Made by a program: the position numbers and the translations under genes. A stretch of 64,000 nt of DNA from Sphingobacterium sp. UBA4616 (GTDB lineage: Bacteria; Bacteroidota; Bacteroidia; Sphingobacteriales; Sphingobacteriaceae), in assembly GCA_002386525.1 (NCBI GenBank), contig DGIS01000028.1, positions 88,877 through 152,876 of the forward strand. Reading direction: 5' to 3'. The notes beneath the pieces are model-generated. The model ran no database searches. It had not been told where the DNA came from and saw only the letters and a program-made list of their open reading frames with translations. Shown in pieces: positions 44,554-52,001 of this stretch (the first letter of the stretch is position 1; each line of letters opens with the position of its first letter).

Positions 44554-45012
44554 ATGCACAATCGCTATCAAATAAAGCATATTACAAATCATAAGGAATA
44601 CCCTTATGATTTGTTGCTTTTAGCAGACGAAACGGTACATGCAATCGATAAATACCTTTACGAATCCCTAGTGTATGTCGTATATGACGTGAAAATGCCG
44701 ATTGCTGTTTTTTGTTTATATCCGGTCGATTCAGAAACATTGGAAATTAAAAACATCGCCGTATCTCCAGCATTTCAAGGCATGGGACTCGGAACCCAAT
44801 TGCTTGATTTTATTAAGGCCAATTACCAGCAATATGCTAACCTGATCGTAGGTACCGCAGATTGCGGACTCGCACAAATTCGTTTCTATGAACGAAATGG
44901 ATTTGTTAAATACGGAATTCGTAAAGACTTTTTTATAAAAAATTATGAGCGGCCTATATATGAAAATGGCCAGTTATTGAAAGATATGATTATGTTGAGG
45001 TACAATAAATAA
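44554..45012 (+). CDS. GNAT family N-acetyltransferase
   Basis: 152 residues from the ATG at 44554. A longer frame opens at 44482 inside the MaoC gene, but that would overlap it and adds no domain. The acetyl-CoA site is seen: LEIKNIAVSPAFQGMGLGTQLLDFIKANY (motif A), then the C-terminal FYERNGFVKYGIR. It acetylates amines or peptides; substrate unknown. It may be co-transcribed with MaoC and the VOC gene. Confidence 0.85.
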   Translation: MHNRYQIKHITNHKEYPYDLLLLADETVHAIDKYLYESLVYVVYDVKMPIAVFCLYPVDSETLEIKNIAVSPAFQGMGLGTQLLDFIKANYQQYANLIVGTADCGLAQIRFYERNGFVKYGIRKDFFIKNYERPIYENGQLLKDMIMLRYNK

Positions 45013-45072
45013 CTATCTTTGAAAGAGGCAACTAACAGAATTGATTCAACGGAACTTTATTTATATAAACAG

Positions 45073-45450
45073 ATGAAATTGACTGCCATTCACCCCAAAC
45101 TACCGATGCGCAATAAATCCATTACAAAGGATTTTTATGTACATAAACTTGGTTTTTCATTGATCGGGAGCGTCGATTACGAGGGCTATCTCATGCTAAA
45201 AAAAGATCATGTTGAAATCCATTTTTTTGAATTTAAAGAACTTTCACCCAAAGAAAATTATGGTATGGTGTACGTCCGTACAGACGATATTGACCGCTTG
45301 TATCAATCTTTTCAGGAAAACAACGTAGCTATACACCCCAATGGAAAACTTGATACCAAGCCTTGGGGTCAACGTGAGTTTTCAATTTTGGACCCCGACA
45401 GCAACCTCATAACCTTTGGGCATGACGCTGAATTCCAAAAAGCCCACTAA
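45073..45450 (+). CDS. VOC/bleomycin-resistance-like protein
   Basis: 125 residues from the ATG at 45073; the frame also opens at a TTG at 45019. VOC domain features: AIHPKLPMRNKSITKDFYVHKLGFSL, VEIHFFEF, MVYVRTDDIDRLYQ, WGQREFSILDPDSNLITFG. These dimeric proteins bind or modify small molecules, often with a metal; family members include bleomycin-binding proteins, but resistance is not proven. Its stop codon lies in the left arm of the next terminator. Confidence 0.85.
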   Translation: MKLTAIHPKLPMRNKSITKDFYVHKLGFSLIGSVDYEGYLMLKKDHVEIHFFEFKELSPKENYGMVYVRTDDIDRLYQSFQENNVAIHPNGKLDTKPWGQREFSILDPDSNLITFGHDAEFQKAH

Positions 45451-45496
45451 GATTGGGTTAAATTAGCATAATCTCCTAGTGGGCCGGGCATTTTTT
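45442..45496 (+). terminator. Terminator overlapping the VOC gene stop
   Basis: Outer arms 45442-45449 and 45477-45484 (GCCCACTA/TAGTGGGC) with an inner AGATT/AATCT pairing, followed by T6 at 45491-45496. Confidence 0.75.
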
Positions 45497-45506
45497 ATGT
45501 TATTTT

Positions 45507-46379
45507 TTAGCCAAAAAGATCCGAACTCAAGTAACGGTCACCGCGGTCGCAGGCAATAAATACAATAACGCCCGCTTCAATTTCATTCGCAATTTTGAGT
45601 GCTCCGGCTAAGGCTCCCCCCGTACTCATCCCCGCAAAAACACCTTCGCGCTTAACAAGCTCCCGGGCAAGCTCAGTGGCCTCCTGTTGGGATATATCGA
45701 GAACACGATCTACTCTACGCGGATCAAAAATCTTAGGTAAATAGGCCTCGGGCCAACGCCGTATACCTGGTATCGATGATTCAGGAGTGGGCTGGCAACC
45801 TACAATCTGAATGGCTGCATTTTTTTCTTTCAGGTAGATGGAGTTACCCATGATTGTTCCTGTGGTGCCCATGGCGCTTACAAAATGTGTAATCTTGCCA
45901 TCTGTGTCACGCCAGATTTCAGGACCTGTGGTCTTGATATGTGCTTGGTAATTATCTGGATTCGCAAATTGATTCAATATATAATAGCCCTCTTTTTCAG
46001 CCTTTTCTTCCGCATAATCACGGCATATTTCCATCGATTCCAACAGGGTAACTTTCGCTCCATACGCCTCCATCGTAAGCGTTCGCTCACGGGTGGAAGA
46101 AGCGGGCATCACAAGTTCTAGGCTCAGCCCATATATACCTGCAATCATAGCTAATGCGATTCCTGTGTTACCACTAGTTGCCTCAATCAATTTGCTATCT
46201 TTTGTAATATCGCCACGTTCCATCGCTGAACGGATCATATTGAGCGCTGCACGATCTTTAACTGAACCAGCTGGATTATTACCCTCCATTTTCGCAAAAA
46301 TCTTCACTTTCGGGTTGGTATGGAATTGCGTAATCTCGACTAATGGCGTATTCCCAATCGTATCTATGATATTTCCCAT
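45507..46379 (-). CDS. cysM: Cysteine synthase, CysM/CysK type
   Basis: 290 residues from the ATG at 46379 (MGNIIDTIGNTPLVEI). The long frame extends to 46469 into the cysE gene and is rejected. PLP fold type II: Lys in NPAGSVKDRAALNM, EATSGNTGIALAMIA, SAMGTTGTIMG, and the C-terminal MSTGGALAGA. It makes cysteine from O-acetylserine and sulfide or thiosulfate. The gene follows cysE by 5 bp in the same direction, a complete two-step pathway. The sequence type (SSIPGIRRWPEAYLPKIFD) is closer to CysM. Confidence 0.92.
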   Translation of the reverse strand: MGNIIDTIGNTPLVEITQFHTNPKVKIFAKMEGNNPAGSVKDRAALNMIRSAMERGDITKDSKLIEATSGNTGIALAMIAGIYGLSLELVMPASSTRERTLTMEAYGAKVTLLESMEICRDYAEEKAEKEGYYILNQFANPDNYQAHIKTTGPEIWRDTDGKITHFVSAMGTTGTIMGNSIYLKEKNAAIQIVGCQPTPESSIPGIRRWPEAYLPKIFDPRRVDRVLDISQQEATELARELVKREGVFAGMSTGGALAGALKIANEIEAGVIVFIACDRGDRYLSSDLFG

Positions 46380-46384
46380 GGTAT

Positions 46385-47194
46385 TTAATTTATTGGTTTC
46401 GAATCTATAAACTTTGATGTAGCCTGATGGTATACCGTGGTATACGGCTCTACAGAACTTGTCAACCACACATTACCGCCAATCACCGAATGATGACCGA
46501 TCTGTGTTTCGCCGCCAAGAATGGTAGCACCGGAATAGATAATCACATGATCACCTATAGTCGGATGCCGCTTTACATTGGAAAAAACCTTATCCACACT
46601 CAGTGCGCCTAAAGTTACCCCCTGATAAAGCTTTACATAATTACCAATAGTACAAGTTTCACCAACGACCAGTCCGGTTCCGTGATCAATATGCAAATGA
46701 TGGCCTATCGTTGCTCCAGGATGGATATCTATTCCAGTTTTGGAATGAGCATGCTCCGTCAATATACGTGGTATCAAAGGAACACCCAAACGATGCAGTT
46801 CATTGGCCATCCGGAAAATACAGATCGCAAAAAAACCAGGATAAGTACGTACGACCTCTCTCTTGTTCTGCGCTGCGGGATCCCCGTCCATCAATGCATC
46901 GGCATCCCAGCACATCAGTTCATAAAGTTGTGGAATCCGTTCAAAGAATTTATGCGCTACGTCCGAATGATTGCAGCTTTGACAAGCTTTGGATTTGCTC
47001 AAAAGCTGCTCCAGTTCCAATTCAAATTGCTCAAAAGCGAGCTTCACATCATCGACAGATTTCATATCGCCTGAATTTCGTTCCGGAAAGAGCACATCCA
47101 AAATTCGGATAGCCCATCCACAGATCTTCTTATTAGAAGGCATTTCTAAAACAGCCAATTGCTGCTCATAGATATGTTGATAAAAATCATGCAT
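46385..47194 (-). CDS. cysE: Serine O-acetyltransferase
   Basis: 269 residues from the ATG at 47194; a GTG at 47200 would add two residues. The C-terminal half is the left-handed hexapeptide helix: GIDIHPGATIGHHLHIDHGTGLVVGETCTIG, YQGVTLGALS, GDHVIIYSGATILGG. It acetylates serine with acetyl-CoA, the first step to cysteine. The N-terminal half has a longer helical part, as in EpsC-type enzymes. It directly precedes cysM (5 bp), so the pair is an operon. Confidence 0.93.
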   Translation of the reverse strand: MHDFYQHIYEQQLAVLEMPSNKKICGWAIRILDVLFPERNSGDMKSVDDVKLAFEQFELELEQLLSKSKACQSCNHSDVAHKFFERIPQLYELMCWDADALMDGDPAAQNKREVVRTYPGFFAICIFRMANELHRLGVPLIPRILTEHAHSKTGIDIHPGATIGHHLHIDHGTGLVVGETCTIGNYVKLYQGVTLGALSVDKVFSNVKRHPTIGDHVIIYSGATILGGETQIGHHSVIGGNVWLTSSVEPYTTVYHQATSKFIDSKPIN

Positions 47195-47316
47195 CTTCAC
47201 TAATTTATTGAAACAAATATACTATACAATATTGATAGATTAAGCCTTATACTAAAAAACTTAACGGCTTTGACCATCACTTTAAATCCGCTCGCTAATG
47301 GAATAAATCCTTTGGC

Positions 47317-47700
47317 CTAAAGAACCAAACGCTCAAACAACTCTCTCAATGTAACTTCTGGATCTTCACACAAACCGGGATGTGAGGCCGAACATTGGAT
47401 CAAGGTACTCCGCTTCGCTGTCAACCAACGAAAACGTTCGGTGATATCCAGCTCAGCAAGTTTGCCGGCATCTCTTTCTCCATGACAGATTCGCTGGAAA
47501 GAAGACAGATGATTTTCAATCATTTCCAATTCAATATCCGGACAAAGCGACCGCGCTTTCTGTTCATTGACAAAATAAATCATTTTCGCATAACGGTACT
47601 TGCGACAATACAGAGCTACACCTACGTTAATAAATTCCTCGCGTTCCACCCGTGGTATCAAACGTACCACAGCGTACTCATATAAGGTCTTTTCTGGCAT
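47317..47700 (-). CDS. DUF3037 protein
   Basis: 127 residues from the ATG at 47700. Features: YEYAVVRLIPRVEREEFINVGVALYC, which is the DUF3037 start, followed by FVNEQKARSLCPDIELEMIENHL. Function is unknown. The coding start lies 23 bp inside the end of the HipA-like kinase gene, so the two are translationally coupled. This pairing recurs in other genomes as far as I remember and suggests a joint role. Confidence 0.8.
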   Translation of the reverse strand: MPEKTLYEYAVVRLIPRVEREEFINVGVALYCRKYRYAKMIYFVNEQKARSLCPDIELEMIENHLSSFQRICHGERDAGKLAELDITERFRWLTAKRSTLIQCSASHPGLCEDPEVTLRELFERLVL

Positions 47701-48475
47701 CTTCAATTTGCTTTACAAAAATGGATGAATTGGCTACACGGCGTTTCAAGAAAGAAACATATACTTCTCGCGCATCCGCCGCCGAAAGTTCACGTTCGGA
47801 ATCTTCCAACCACTCATCCGGTACCACGGCTAATATGTCACGAAATACCGTCTCCGTAAAAAGTGAACGATATTCCGCATCTATCTCCCCCACCCTACTG
47901 GCATTTTTTAACAGTACGTGATCTTTGATCTGAACAAATGGCTTTAACGACTGTTCCTCCCAGTTATCCCAGCTGTGATGGAAATATAAAGCAGCACCAT
48001 GATCTATTAACCAAAGTTCTTTGTGCCATATCAGCATATTTGTGTTCCGAACAGTTCGGTCCACATTCATTAAGAGTGAATCTAACCAAACAATCTTGGA
48101 TGCTTCTTCCGCCGCAATAACGTCAACATTTGCATCGAATGTGATGGCTCCGCTCAGAAAATGTAGGCCTAGGTTTTTGCCCACACTGAATTTAAGTAGA
48201 TCCTGAATTTCTTCATCAGGCTCTGTCCGACCAAAGGACTCGTCCAAATCGGCAAACACTATTTCGGGGACGCGCAATTTTAACAGTCTTGCCAGCTCTC
48301 CGCCAATCAATTCGGCGATGAGGGCCTTCCGCCCTTGCCCTGCTCCCCTAAATTTTATGACATAACTGAAGCCATCATCAGCATCGACCAGTGCCGGTAA
48401 AGACCCTCCCTCCCGAAATGGCTGTACATATCGAATGATCTTTACTTTCCTAATAACAGGTTGTTGAAAATCCAT
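47678..48475 (-). CDS. HipA-like kinase
   Basis: 265 residues from the ATG at 48475 (the frame opens at 48553 but the added residues are not family-like). Features of the HipA_2 group: GGSLPALVDADDGFSYVIKFRGAGQGRKALIAELIGGELARLL, the catalytic loop NVDRTVRNTN, and DxG in WLIDHGAALYF. It is shorter than classical HipA and lacks an upstream HipB-type antitoxin. Downstream DUF3037 overlaps it by 23 bp. The fold predicts protein or small-molecule kinase activity; the target is unknown. Confidence 0.82.
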   Translation of the reverse strand: MDFQQPVIRKVKIIRYVQPFREGGSLPALVDADDGFSYVIKFRGAGQGRKALIAELIGGELARLLKLRVPEIVFADLDESFGRTEPDEEIQDLLKFSVGKNLGLHFLSGAITFDANVDVIAAEEASKIVWLDSLLMNVDRTVRNTNMLIWHKELWLIDHGAALYFHHSWDNWEEQSLKPFVQIKDHVLLKNASRVGEIDAEYRSLFTETVFRDILAVVPDEWLEDSERELSAADAREVYVSFLKRRVANSSIFVKQIEDARKDLI

Positions 48476-48710
48476 GAATTTATTTTTTTTATTAGCTAAA
48501 GTTGGCAAACTAATCCACTCTTTTAAAACTATCCCAATTAAATATTTTAGCAAACAGAAAGCAAGAAATCTACACCATGTATTTGAGCATTGCCTAGTGC
48601 TTTACCCTGCGAACTTTATATTGTGGTAATATCCAAAATTATTATCTATATTTTATTAATAAAGCATAAATTGTACATTCATTTGACCGTCGGAAGTATT
48701 ATTTTCTAAT

Positions 48711-48718
48711 TATATTTG
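48711..48718 (+). promoter_or_regulatory. Candidate -7 element (TATATTTG) for the DUF1599 operon
   Basis: Matches TAnnTTTG, 45 bp before the DUF1599 start. No -33 TTG at good spacing is seen. Confidence 0.4.
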
Positions 48719-48763
48719 TAATGTAATCACAACTTGTCTCATCAAGTTTCTTCAATCAACGAT

Positions 48764-49306
48764 ATGGATACCATTCAGGAATATAACAATGTGATCAAGC
48801 ATTGTCAGGATTTATTTATAAAAAAAACAAAAGATTATGGAACAGCTTGGCGAATTATGCGCCTATCTTCCATTACAGATCAGATTTATATCAAAGCACA
48901 GCGTATACGCACACTAGAAATCAAAAAAGTTTCCAAAGTAGGCGAGGGAATCGCTGACGAATATATTGGTATCATAAATTATTGTGTCATGGCCATGATT
49001 CAGATTGATTTGGGAGAAGATGGCGAAGAAAATTTGGATACAACCTTTGTGAACCAAAAATATACCGAAAAGGTGACTGAAACAAGAGATCTTATGCTCG
49101 CTAAAAATCATGATTACGGTGAAGCTTGGCGCGATATGCGTGTATCTTCCATGACAGATCTGATCTTAATGAAAATACACCGAGTTAAACAAATCGAAGA
49201 TAATGACGGGCAAACGCTTGTTTCTGAGGGTATTCCTGCTAATTATCAGGATATGCTCAATTACGCAGTTTTTGCATTGATTAAATTAGGAATAGCACAA
49301 CAATAA
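48764..49306 (+). CDS. DUF1599 protein (two tandem domains)
   Basis: 180 residues from the ATG at 48764; the frame opens at a TTG at 48734. The protein is two copies of one unit: KTKDYGTAWRIMRLSSITDQIYIKAQRI and KNHDYGEAWRDMRVSSMTDLILMKIHRV, separated by about 85 residues. This is the DUF1599 layout (a nucleotide modification-associated fold), found almost only in Bacteroidota. Role unknown. The next gene, BT_3928-like, begins 7 bp later, as in other genomes of the phylum. Confidence 0.9.
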   Translation: MDTIQEYNNVIKHCQDLFIKKTKDYGTAWRIMRLSSITDQIYIKAQRIRTLEIKKVSKVGEGIADEYIGIINYCVMAMIQIDLGEDGEENLDTTFVNQKYTEKVTETRDLMLAKNHDYGEAWRDMRVSSMTDLILMKIHRVKQIEDNDGQTLVSEGIPANYQDMLNYAVFALIKLGIAQQ

Positions 49307-49313
49307 CCGGATT

Positions 49314-50498
49314 ATGACATTGACACAGCAGCGTACCAAAACGAATTATTTATTAGGGTTTTGCCGAATTTTTACCGGACTTCTTTTCATATTCTCAGGC
49401 TTTATAAAAGCCAATGACCCGACCGGGTTTGGCTATAAGCTCCAAGAATACTTTGAGGTGTTTCATCTCACAGTCTTTAATGAGTATGCTACCGCAATCG
49501 CTGTTGTGATCTGTGGTTTTGAAATTCTATTAGGAGCACTATTATTATTGAGGCTATATGGCAATACAGTTGCTTGGGGCCTACTCCTGCTGATCCTATT
49601 TTTCACCTTTTTGACCTTCTATTCGGCTTTTTTCGAGGTTGTAACATCCTGTGGATGCTTTGGAGATGCAATCCCCCTCACACCTTGGCAATCATTTTCC
49701 AAAGACCTCGTGCTGCTGGCGTTGATTCTAGTAATATTTTTTAACCGAAAACAGTTGCGATCGATTATCAAAGGATCAGGCAATCAATTTGTTGCTACAA
49801 TGATTACAGCGGTTATCTCCTTAGGTATCGGTATTTATACAGTAAACTACCTCCCATTTATTGACTTTTTACCCTATAAGGTTGGCAACAATTTACCTTC
49901 ATTAATGGTATTGCCAGAAGGCAAACAAGGGGATCTGTTTGAGCAAATCTATACCATGAAAAATAAAAAGACAGGCGAAACTAAAAAGGTCAACGACAAA
50001 ACTTATATGGCTGATAAACTATGGGAAGATGAATCATGGGAAATTATAGGTGAACCTGAGAGTAAATTAGTCAAAAAGGGGTATGATATTCCTATTCCAG
50101 ATCTTTTGATCACTGATGCAGACGGAGCTGATCACACACAAGAAATCATTGCTAATCCTTATTACAATCTTATTATCGTTGCAAAAGATCTTTCGACGGC
50201 CAATATTGATGCCATCCAAAAGATCAATCAATCCGCTATCCAGTTAACAAAGGATTATAACGGACTCCGTGTCGTCCTATTAACCGCGTCAGCATCGAAA
50301 GACGCTCAATATCTGAGTGATAAAATGCAATTAATCGCGGAGATATTCTACGCCGATCTAGTTCCTTTGAAAAGTATGGTCAGAGCAAATCCAGGCGTAC
50401 TACTCTTAAAAGGAGGAAACGTGATCGGAAAATGGCATTATAATAATTTTCCGGACGCCAAATCCATTGAAGATGAATTTCTAAGTAAAGACAAATAA
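49314..50498 (+). CDS. BT_3928 family protein: DoxX/MauE-like membrane domain plus thioredoxin-like end
   Basis: 394 residues. The N-terminal ~185 residues have five hydrophobic segments in a DoxX/MauE pattern with VVTSCGCFGDAIPLTPWQSF, a conserved Cys-Gly-Cys motif. A hydrophilic C-terminal half (about 260-394) looks like a thioredoxin-fold domain (YYNLIIVAKDL, NPGVLLLKGGNVIGKWHY) but has no CxxC. Such proteins are placed with quinone or disulfide redox systems. It lies in the conserved DUF1599-BT_3928-aroK cluster. Function is not established. Confidence 0.85.
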   Translation: MTLTQQRTKTNYLLGFCRIFTGLLFIFSGFIKANDPTGFGYKLQEYFEVFHLTVFNEYATAIAVVICGFEILLGALLLLRLYGNTVAWGLLLLILFFTFLTFYSAFFEVVTSCGCFGDAIPLTPWQSFSKDLVLLALILVIFFNRKQLRSIIKGSGNQFVATMITAVISLGIGIYTVNYLPFIDFLPYKVGNNLPSLMVLPEGKQGDLFEQIYTMKNKKTGETKKVNDKTYMADKLWEDESWEIIGEPESKLVKKGYDIPIPDLLITDADGADHTQEIIANPYYNLIIVAKDLSTANIDAIQKINQSAIQLTKDYNGLRVVLLTASASKDAQYLSDKMQLIAEIFYADLVPLKSMVRANPGVLLLKGGNVIGKWHYNNFPDAKSIEDEFLSKDK

Positions 50499-50503
50499 TA
50501 CCT

Positions 50504-51019
50504 ATGCCTAAACCTATATTTTTGATTGGTTATATGGGAAGTGGAAAAACTACCCTTGGTAAAAAACTTGCCAGTAAACTAGAGCTGCCATTTATAGACA
50601 CTGATGAGGAGATCGTCAAGCAAATCGGCATGAGTATTACTGAATATTTCGCGCAATATGGCGAAGATGCATTTCGCGCATTGGAACGCGAGCAATTGCG
50701 TAAATTTGCGGAGAAAGCAGCTGTAATCTCAACAGGGGGCGGTGCACCTTGTTTCTTCGACAATATGGATTGGATTAAGGCAAACGGCTATGCAGTGTAT
50801 TTACACATGTCTCCTAAAGCACTATTTGACAGGCTTTCGCAATCAAAACTTCACAAAAGACCGATTCTGATCGGAAAATCACCTGAAGAACTCCGATTAT
50901 TTATTGAAGAAAAACTGATCGAAAGAGAGCCCCATTATACGCAAGCCCATCTAACAATCGATCAACTAAATACCAGTGTCGAAGAACTGGCCGATCTGAT
51001 TATTGAGCACAATAAATAA
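50504..51019 (+). CDS. aroK: Shikimate kinase
   Basis: 171 residues. P-loop GYMGSGKTTLGKKLA (residues 8-22), shikimate-binding DTDEEIVKQIG and RALEREQL, STGGGAP, and the LID HKRPIL. It phosphorylates shikimate in the aromatic amino-acid pathway. The start is 5 bp after the BT_3928 gene and the next gene starts 3 bp after its stop. Length is normal. Confidence 0.95.
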   Translation: MPKPIFLIGYMGSGKTTLGKKLASKLELPFIDTDEEIVKQIGMSITEYFAQYGEDAFRALEREQLRKFAEKAAVISTGGGAPCFFDNMDWIKANGYAVYLHMSPKALFDRLSQSKLHKRPILIGKSPEELRLFIEEKLIEREPHYTQAHLTIDQLNTSVEELADLIIEHNK

Positions 51020-51022
51020 ACA

Positions 51023-51961
51023 ATGAATTCTCGTATCGCCCACTATTTCCTCTTATTGATCTGCCTGGCACTAAGCAGTTGCTTTCGGCATGGAGACAAT
51101 ACGGACGGCTTGCCGGTAGGTAAACGCTTAAAACTCCAGCATGTAGAGGAATTATATCAGTTTTTGACCTATGACGATAATCGCTATCCTTTGGTCAGTT
51201 TGCATCGCGGTGGCCCGACATCCGGATACCCCGAGAATGCTATCGAAACATTTTCTTATAATGCGAACTTGCAGCCAGTCATTATTGAGTGTGATGTACG
51301 CCTCAGCAAAGATTCAGCATTGGTATTAATGCATGACAATACGTTAAACCGTACAACAACGGGCAGAGGGCCTGTGAACGCCAGCACCTTGTCGGAACTC
51401 AAACAGCTACGTCTATTGGATAATTACAAAAAAATAACACCATATCAGATCCCAACGCTGGAAGAAGCGCTATCTTGGGGAAAAGGTAAGGTAATTTTCA
51501 CCTTAGATATAAAGAATGATGTTCCTTATGAAGCTGTTATCAATGCTATCCGTAAGCAACGTGCAGAATCTAGTGTGGTCATCATTACCTACAGCGCCAA
51601 CCAAGCAGCCAAGGTCCATAATCTCGCTGGCGACTTAATGATTTCGGCTTCTATCAATACCGTGAACGATCTTGCCAGGCTTAATGAAAAAGATATTCCA
51701 GACAACCGCCTATTAGCCTTTGTAGGAACGCGAGAAGCGGATCCTCAGTTGACAAAAATACTCCACGATCATGGAATCATGTGTATATTGGGCACACTTG
51801 GTAATTTGGACAAACAAGCAGATAAAAAAGGCATTCAAGTTTATGCAGGATTTATTGATCGAGGTGCAGACATACTGAGTACGGATCGTCCTACCGAAGC
51901 AGGGCGAGCGCTGAATTTCTATATCAAGAAAAGAGGAATCACTTCAATATTTATTCAGTAA
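51023..51961 (+). CDS. Glycerophosphodiester phosphodiesterase family lipoprotein
   Basis: 312 residues. Lipoprotein signal with lipobox LALSSC. GDPD motifs: SLHRGG (catalytic His), SGYPENAIETF, IECDVRLSKDSALVLMHDNTLNRTTTG (metal-binding Glu/Asp and catalytic His), DIKND and RGADILSTDRP. It hydrolyses deacylated phospholipid diesters to glycerol-3-phosphate at the envelope. Fourth gene of the tight operon. Confidence 0.92.
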   Translation: MNSRIAHYFLLLICLALSSCFRHGDNTDGLPVGKRLKLQHVEELYQFLTYDDNRYPLVSLHRGGPTSGYPENAIETFSYNANLQPVIIECDVRLSKDSALVLMHDNTLNRTTTGRGPVNASTLSELKQLRLLDNYKKITPYQIPTLEEALSWGKGKVIFTLDIKNDVPYEAVINAIRKQRAESSVVIITYSANQAAKVHNLAGDLMISASINTVNDLARLNEKDIPDNRLLAFVGTREADPQLTKILHDHGIMCILGTLGNLDKQADKKGIQVYAGFIDRGADILSTDRPTEAGRALNFYIKKRGITSIFIQ

Positions 51962-52001
51962 TATCCCTGATTTGACTGCGTCTTCTTTTGGCTGACTATA
52001 T

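Noticed and set aside
46380..46469. Longer cysM start at 46469
   Set aside because: The added 30 codons overlap the end of cysE and do not match the family; the ATG at 46379 does.
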